The notes under the pieces were generated by a model that did not search any database, had not been told where the DNA came from, and saw only the letters and a list, made by a program, of their open reading frames with translations. A program made the translations under genes and the position numbers. Shown in pieces: positions 59,410 through 64,000 of a stretch of DNA of 64,000 nt. Position 1 is the stretch's first letter, and each line of letters begins with the position of its first letter. Origin of the DNA: Diplodia intermedia (Eukaryota > Ascomycota > Dothideomycetes > Botryosphaeriales > Botryosphaeriaceae); assembly GCA_021495925.1 (NCBI GenBank), contig JAKEKT010000004.1, positions 434,001-498,000 of the forward strand, in the 5' to 3' direction.

Positions 59410-60080
59410 ATGGCCCCTAAAGGCTCCTCCCCCTCTGTGTCGAGCGCCAGCCTCCTGCGCCGCATCACCATCTTCACCTTTATCCCGGCATTTCCCCTCC
59501 TCCTTTCCCACGGAATCGTCTCTCACAAACCTTTCCCCGCTCTTGGCTTGTTGCCGCTCGCCGGCTCTGTCGTCCTTGGCTGCTTTATCCTCTACCGCGA
59601 CCGCATCGCTGTCAGCGGCTCGTCCACCCAGAAACTCTCGGTCTTCTTCGCTGATGTTTTGCTGGCTATCATGCTACTCGCATTCCTGATCGTGACCTGG
59701 GTTACTCTGACCCTAAAGGACTGGGGATGTGAACGTTCGCAGATCATTTTGGCAACATACGGCACGGTGTTCATGGTGGTGAACTGGTAAGACTTACCTG
59801 TTCTTGCTCTCTATCCCTCCCTTTTTCCATACCCAACGCACTAACAATCTCATTTTACAGCGTCATTCATCTTTATTTCGCTGGCTTGCACCTTCTACAC
59901 AAGATGGCGACAAGATCCTGCAACTGTGCGCATTGTCAAAGCGTCACCAAGAGTGGTCGTCTGATGCGCATGGTGTCAGAGTACACCCTTCTCAGCGAGG
60001 ACGACCCTGAGGAGGAGGAGGATTTATATACGGATGTTGAGGCCGGCAAGGACCAAATTCCCAGTGACTCAAGCCACTAA
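59410..60080 (+). CDS. Small four-helix membrane protein, unknown function
   Basis: Exons 59410-59786 and 59861-60080 (74-nt intron with a CTAAC branch site) give 198 residues. The open frame reaches 41 codons further upstream, but MAPKGSSPS is preferred because a basic, Ser-rich start precedes the first helix. Four hydrophobic segments are visible: about 19-38, 44-63, 79-101 and 112-137; the last spans the splice junction (VVNW-CVIHLYFAGLHLL). After a Cys-containing loop (CNCAHC) the tail is acidic (SEDDPEEEEDLYTD). The CXCXXC pattern could bind metal or be acylated. I do not recognise the family. Confidence 0.75.
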
Positions 60081-61025
60081 AATCCGCATCCAACAAGCTC
60101 TGGGCGGACCCTCATCCTTTTCTGAGAGCATCCGTTGAACCCTCCTAGCAGACAGACCATAGTCCTTCCTCAACGCACATGATTGACAACTAAGTCGTAA
60201 ACAATCAAACTCTTGCTATATCTGCGCTGACTCTCGTTGATACATTCATCTACTCACATGATCAAAGCTTTCATCGTATCGTACCGGTGTCGGTCTACTT
60301 AGAATACACGCCCTTCTAATTGATACACCTGGTTTCGGCTTGCTTCACTGCTCTTCCCTTATATGAGCGCTGTTATGCCATCCTATGCTCCACACTAGTC
60401 AAGCTGTCTTCGTATTCCCTGGTGGTCCTTTCCTCGGTGCCCAGCTGCTCCACGACACTGCCACGGTGGTTATCCTCATAGACAAAGATGGGTTCGCAAG
60501 GAGTACCCAGCCACCTCGGGAATAGTCTGCACAAGACATTTGCCAAAGCCCCAGTCTTACCATCCGGCACTACAATATCGAGTTGGAAGTGCACTCTTGT
60601 CTTCCTGCTGAAGCAGCATGATAGCAATGGCCAGTCGTGGTTTTTGCACGAACCGACTTTCAAAATTCATGGAAACAATGAACTCAAAGACATCAGGACA
60701 GTTGTGCGCAAGTCTTTCTGATCTCTAGGTTTGTGGAAAACTCTGGCGCTTGGAGGACTGAGGTGTCTTCTCGCGTCCATGCTCCGAGCTGCATTGGTTG
60801 GTTGGGACCTTTTTGGTTTTGGAGTTACACAAGCAATGAGGCCACCAATGACACAGAAGGACAGGCAAAACAGCCGAATGATTGCACGAACACAAGGGTA
60901 GGGTATAATATCATATAGATCCTCTCTGCATAACCCTGTCCATGCCTCTCCGTCTTTTCCACGTGTACTTAAACCCACAATTATATGCCGCCCATACATG
61001 CATGCAAGCCTTGTCCAAGAGCTCA
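60081..61025. other. Convergent 3' region, membrane protein / galactokinase
   Basis: 945 bp between two stop codons. Short ORFs only; none recognisable. Confidence 0.4.
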
Positions 61026-62711
61026 TCAGACAACAGTATCGCCAACGACCCTCAAGACCGAGCTGCCGGAACCGGGCTTGCTGACGACGATAGCGGATTC
61101 GAGCTTCTCGTCCGAGATGTCGGGCCACCTCTTTCTGTAGTACCGCTCCACCCACTTGGCCTTGACCTTCTCGACCTTGTCCTTGGGTACGAGATGCACG
61201 CTGCAGCCCCCCCAGCCGGCGCCCGTCAACCTACTGCCGACGGCCCCAGCGCTAAGGGCCAGCTCGCAGAGCTCGTCGAGCTCGGGGCAGCTGCATTCGT
61301 ATAGGTCGCGGCACGACTCTTGGGTCTCATTCATCAGCGCGCCAAGCTGCTGCAACAGCTCGGTCGTCTTGCCGTCCTTGGGAGCCGGCGGGTTGTCCAG
61401 CAGATCGAGGAACCTAGCGACGCGCAGGGATTCACTGAAGACGTGCATGGCGCGCTGCTTGAGCTTGAAGCGCTCCGCACGCACGGAGAACTTGGACTCG
61501 AAGCGTTGCTTGAGCTCGTCGACGCTGACGCCGAGCATCTCGGAAATCTGCTCGCGGGTATATCCATCTTCCTGGGTGAGGTAGTTTTCGCACAGAGTGA
61601 GAAGTTGCTCCAGCTGCTTCTGGAACTCCGGCAGCGGTGTCTGGGTGTTATCCGCCTTCCCCTCCTTCTCCTCGAAGTAAGTGTCCTGGAAACCTCGCAG
61701 GCTGATGCCCAGGGGTGATGAGTCCTCGGGCAGCGGCTTCTTGAGGCTGAACGCAGCGTGAAGGAATGCCGCGGCCAGTGTGCATTCGACAACGCGCAGG
61801 TTGTAGCAGACCGGTGCGGTGACATGCTTGTCCGCAGCCACGAAGGATTGGGCGATCACGAAGGTGAGCTCCGGATCTGTGTGGGGAAATGACACGGATC
61901 TCGTGGAGAGCTTGGGTTTGAAAGAGACATAGAGGGCGCTCCCACGCTGAGAGAATACAGAGGCTGACTGGTCCATGCTACAGTGACGGTTAGCGGCGTC
62001 CCAGCCTTTGGAGAGTGGACACTTACCCGCCAGAGTTGACACCAACGGCACGCTCCGAAACAATGGCCAGCTCAGTAAGCTCCGTTTGGTCGACTTTCTC
62101 CTCCCCGTTTGCCCGCATGACTGCGAGAGCACTAGCGCACACGAACGCGGCGCTGCTGGACAGACCACCGCCAGCCGGGACAGTGCCATCGAGCAGGATG
62201 TCCATGCCCACCGATGCGAAGTCAGTCTTCCCCGTCTTCTTCGCCAAGAGTTTAGCCGCGCCACGCAGGCCGGACTTGAAGTAATTTGTCCATTCATGTG
62301 CAGATGCGTCGATCGGAAGCTCTCCCTGCGCGGGGATCTCAAACTCGCGTGTGGGGAATTTCTCCGGGTTGACATTGGCGATGCGGACTCGCGGGGCCTC
62401 GGATGCGGGACGGACAGCGACAGCGATGAGGACGTCGGCGGTCACAGCCATGGGCAGGACCTCGTAGAGCGAGTAGTCAATGTGCTACGCCTGTCAGCTC
62501 ATATGATCCGGTGCTGGTGGGACCACGACGGCCTGCTGGCACGTACCTCGCCAATGATGTTCACGCGGCCGGGGCTGCGCGACACGAAATCGGCCTGCTT
62601 GCCGTAGCTGTCCTTGAACGAGGCCAGGAGATGCTCCCAGCGCTTCTGTTGGCCGGAAACGGCATCTTCGGGATAGATGTCCTTCAGCGAGCTTGCGGTT
62701 GGAACCTCCAT
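61026..62711 (-). CDS. GAL1: Galactokinase
   Basis: Phosphorylates galactose to galactose 1-phosphate with ATP, first step of the Leloir pathway. Exons 62711-62547, 62484-62027 and 61977-61026 give 524 residues, close to yeast Gal1. GHMP-kinase motifs are present: the galactokinase signature SPGRVNIIGEHIDYSLY at 46-62, completed across intron 1; the ATP loop PAGGGLSSSAAF at 158-169; and the C-terminal GSRLTGAGWGGCSVHLV near 460. The second junction reads VGVNSGGMDQSASVF, placing the catalytic region MDQ directly after the intron. SSS is intact, so it should be a true kinase rather than a Gal3-type sensor. Confidence 0.96.
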
Positions 62712-63824
62712 GGCGTCGGCGGGGTAGTGGTGCGACTGACGGACGTCGAGGGTGACGCAAGCATATAAAGGCGACAAAGGCTGGGGTTGGCCGCGGGGCA
62801 CAGGTTGTGGAGAGATTTGGGTGGAGCTGGGCCGTCGAAGCAACTGGGTGACATCAAATGGTTGCGGTGATGCTCACGAGCTCGCTTCCACGGCTGCCCC
62901 GCCTTGCCCCGCCGCCGAGTCGCCGCGCTCGCTGCCATCCCGCCCCAACGGCTTGTTGACCCTTTCCGCCTCGCATCGCCGGCGGGCGCGCCAATAGCAA
63001 TGGGCGATCGTGCTGAGATCCGCATCGCCTGTTGCACAACGAAAAGCTCCGCGCACTCTGCTCAAACTGAAGCCCGTCGCCCACCTTCCGCTTTGGGCCA
63101 TGGTTCAGCCACAACGCGAGCAAACCCTTTGCCAATCGCATGATCGCGGAGACGCTCCGCAATGCGCGCGTCGACAGGTGAGCATGGAGCCACGGCTTCG
63201 CATTTTGCACGGGAGATGGCTCGGCCTGGGAGGTTTCCCGCTGGCAGATTGACGGCGGGAATGGACCCACACCCTGCAGGCATATCCTGGGGCAAGCCGG
63301 CTTTCTAGAGCGCGCGCAACGGCTCCCTGCGTGTTCCTGCAGGCTGCATGGGCTTGCTCTGCAATAAACGCTTGCAGCCGGATCGGTGGCAGCACCATCC
63401 AATCCAGCGCCAGCGATCGGCCGGCAGTGGCATAGTGTCGCTGATATCCAGCTACCCAATTCAGTGGTGGGGCCAAACGCATCATGACAGCTGCGCCCTG
63501 GAGTCAGCCAACGATGCATGCTGCAGCCGGTTGGCCTCTGGTTTGATTGCTGTATGCAAGGCCCTCTGCAGCAGGAACACGTGCTTCCGCGCCTGCAAGT
63601 TATCAGAGTCCGGAGCACGGGCTGGGAGGATGGGGACCGGAGACGCGGCAGCGAGCATGCAACGGATCGCGGCCTCCATGCAAGCAATTCTCAACCCGGA
63701 AGCTTGGCCGTGCAACGGCAAGCGGGGCGGCCACGTGCGTGACGCCGGAGGCCCCAGAAGCTCGGTTCTTCAGATGTTTGCGAGTACCACTGAAGGAAGC
63801 ACGGTGGCACTTGCATAGGTGAAG
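62712..63824. other. Galactokinase promoter and flanking gap
   Basis: 1.1 kb upstream of the galactokinase start. ORFs of 75-280 codons on both strands are not recognisable and overlap each other; none called. Confidence 0.4.
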
Positions 63825-64000
63825 ATGGAGTCTGACAGTGTTACCCACGACCGCTCCTTGCGGGCGAAGGAGGGCAAGTCGCATGACCTCTCGTGGCTCA
63901 GCCGCTACGAAAACCGGCCCATCAGCCAGACACGTCGTCGGGCGGAGGCGGCAAATCAGACCCGGCGCAGGCGGCGGCGAACGCGTGTAGGAGGACGTGT
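63825..64000 (+). CDS. Possible 5' end of a gene running off the window
   Basis: From ATG 63825 the frame stays open to the last base (58 codons): MESDSVTHDRSLRAKEG, then LSWLSRYENRPISQTRRRAEA and an Arg-rich stretch. The hydrophilic, basic composition would suit the N-terminus of a nuclear protein, but chance openness in GC-rich DNA is equally possible. Not recognised. Confidence 0.25.
   Translation, partial: MESDSVTHDRSLRAKEGKSHDLSWLSRYENRPISQTRRRAEAANQTRRRRRRTRVGGR

Noticed and set aside
1..64000. tRNA or rRNA genes
   Set aside because: No convincing TPsiC/anticodon-stem combination or rRNA core was seen by eye; a covariance-model scan would be needed to exclude them fully.

Overview
The window is nuclear DNA of a filamentous ascomycete (Pezizomycotina, perhaps a sordariomycete). 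Evidence: short spliceosomal introns (about 45-80 nt, GT...AG, often with a CTAAC-like branch site), rather GC-rich coding sequence, Zn2Cys6 regulator, fungal NRPS architecture and fungal housekeeping genes. All gene models below were spliced by eye and checked for reading frame across each junction.

Left part (1-31.5 kb) is an intracellular-siderophore (ferrichrome/ferricrocin-type) locus. It holds the 5' part of a Dal5-like MFS transporter (1-903, minus), an F-box protein (1447-2781, minus), a Zn2Cys6 transcription factor (3277-5607, plus), a 5624-residue NRPS in four exons (5814-22857, minus; four A, six T and six C domains), a full-length ABC-B transporter (24185-28204, plus) and an L-ornithine N5-monooxygenase, SidA (29722-31525, plus). 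The monooxygenase makes N5-hydroxyornithine, which after acylation is the hydroxamate building block the NRPS assembles; the ABC protein probably moves a siderophore or intermediate. Four perfect matches to the GATA-type iron-repressor (SREA/Urbs1) consensus ATCWGATAA lie only in the two gaps that serve NRPS, ABC and sidA, which supports joint iron control.

Middle and right part (35.9-62.7 kb) is housekeeping: phosphoglucomutase, a Kes1/Osh-type oxysterol-binding protein, the CCR4-NOT scaffold NOT1, a Cdc15/Imp2-like F-BAR/SH3 protein, an unknown F-box-like protein, a P-TEFb-type cyclin, the dolichol-phosphate mannosyltransferase DPM1, a small four-helix membrane protein and galactokinase. 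A 4.4-kb gap (31.5-35.9 kb) and a 2.3-kb gap (40.0-42.3 kb) have no convincing gene. At the right edge an ORF runs off the window.

The least expected structures are two short non-autonomous inverted-repeat elements with related ends (consensus near TTATCTCACTMGTCAGRC), each immediately flanked by direct repeats: 59141-59263 (8-bp repeats) and 50006-50225 (17-bp repeats, inside the shared NOT1/F-BAR promoter). The transcription factor also has a region where the family-like reading needs a frameshift, while an alternative splice site gives an open frame.
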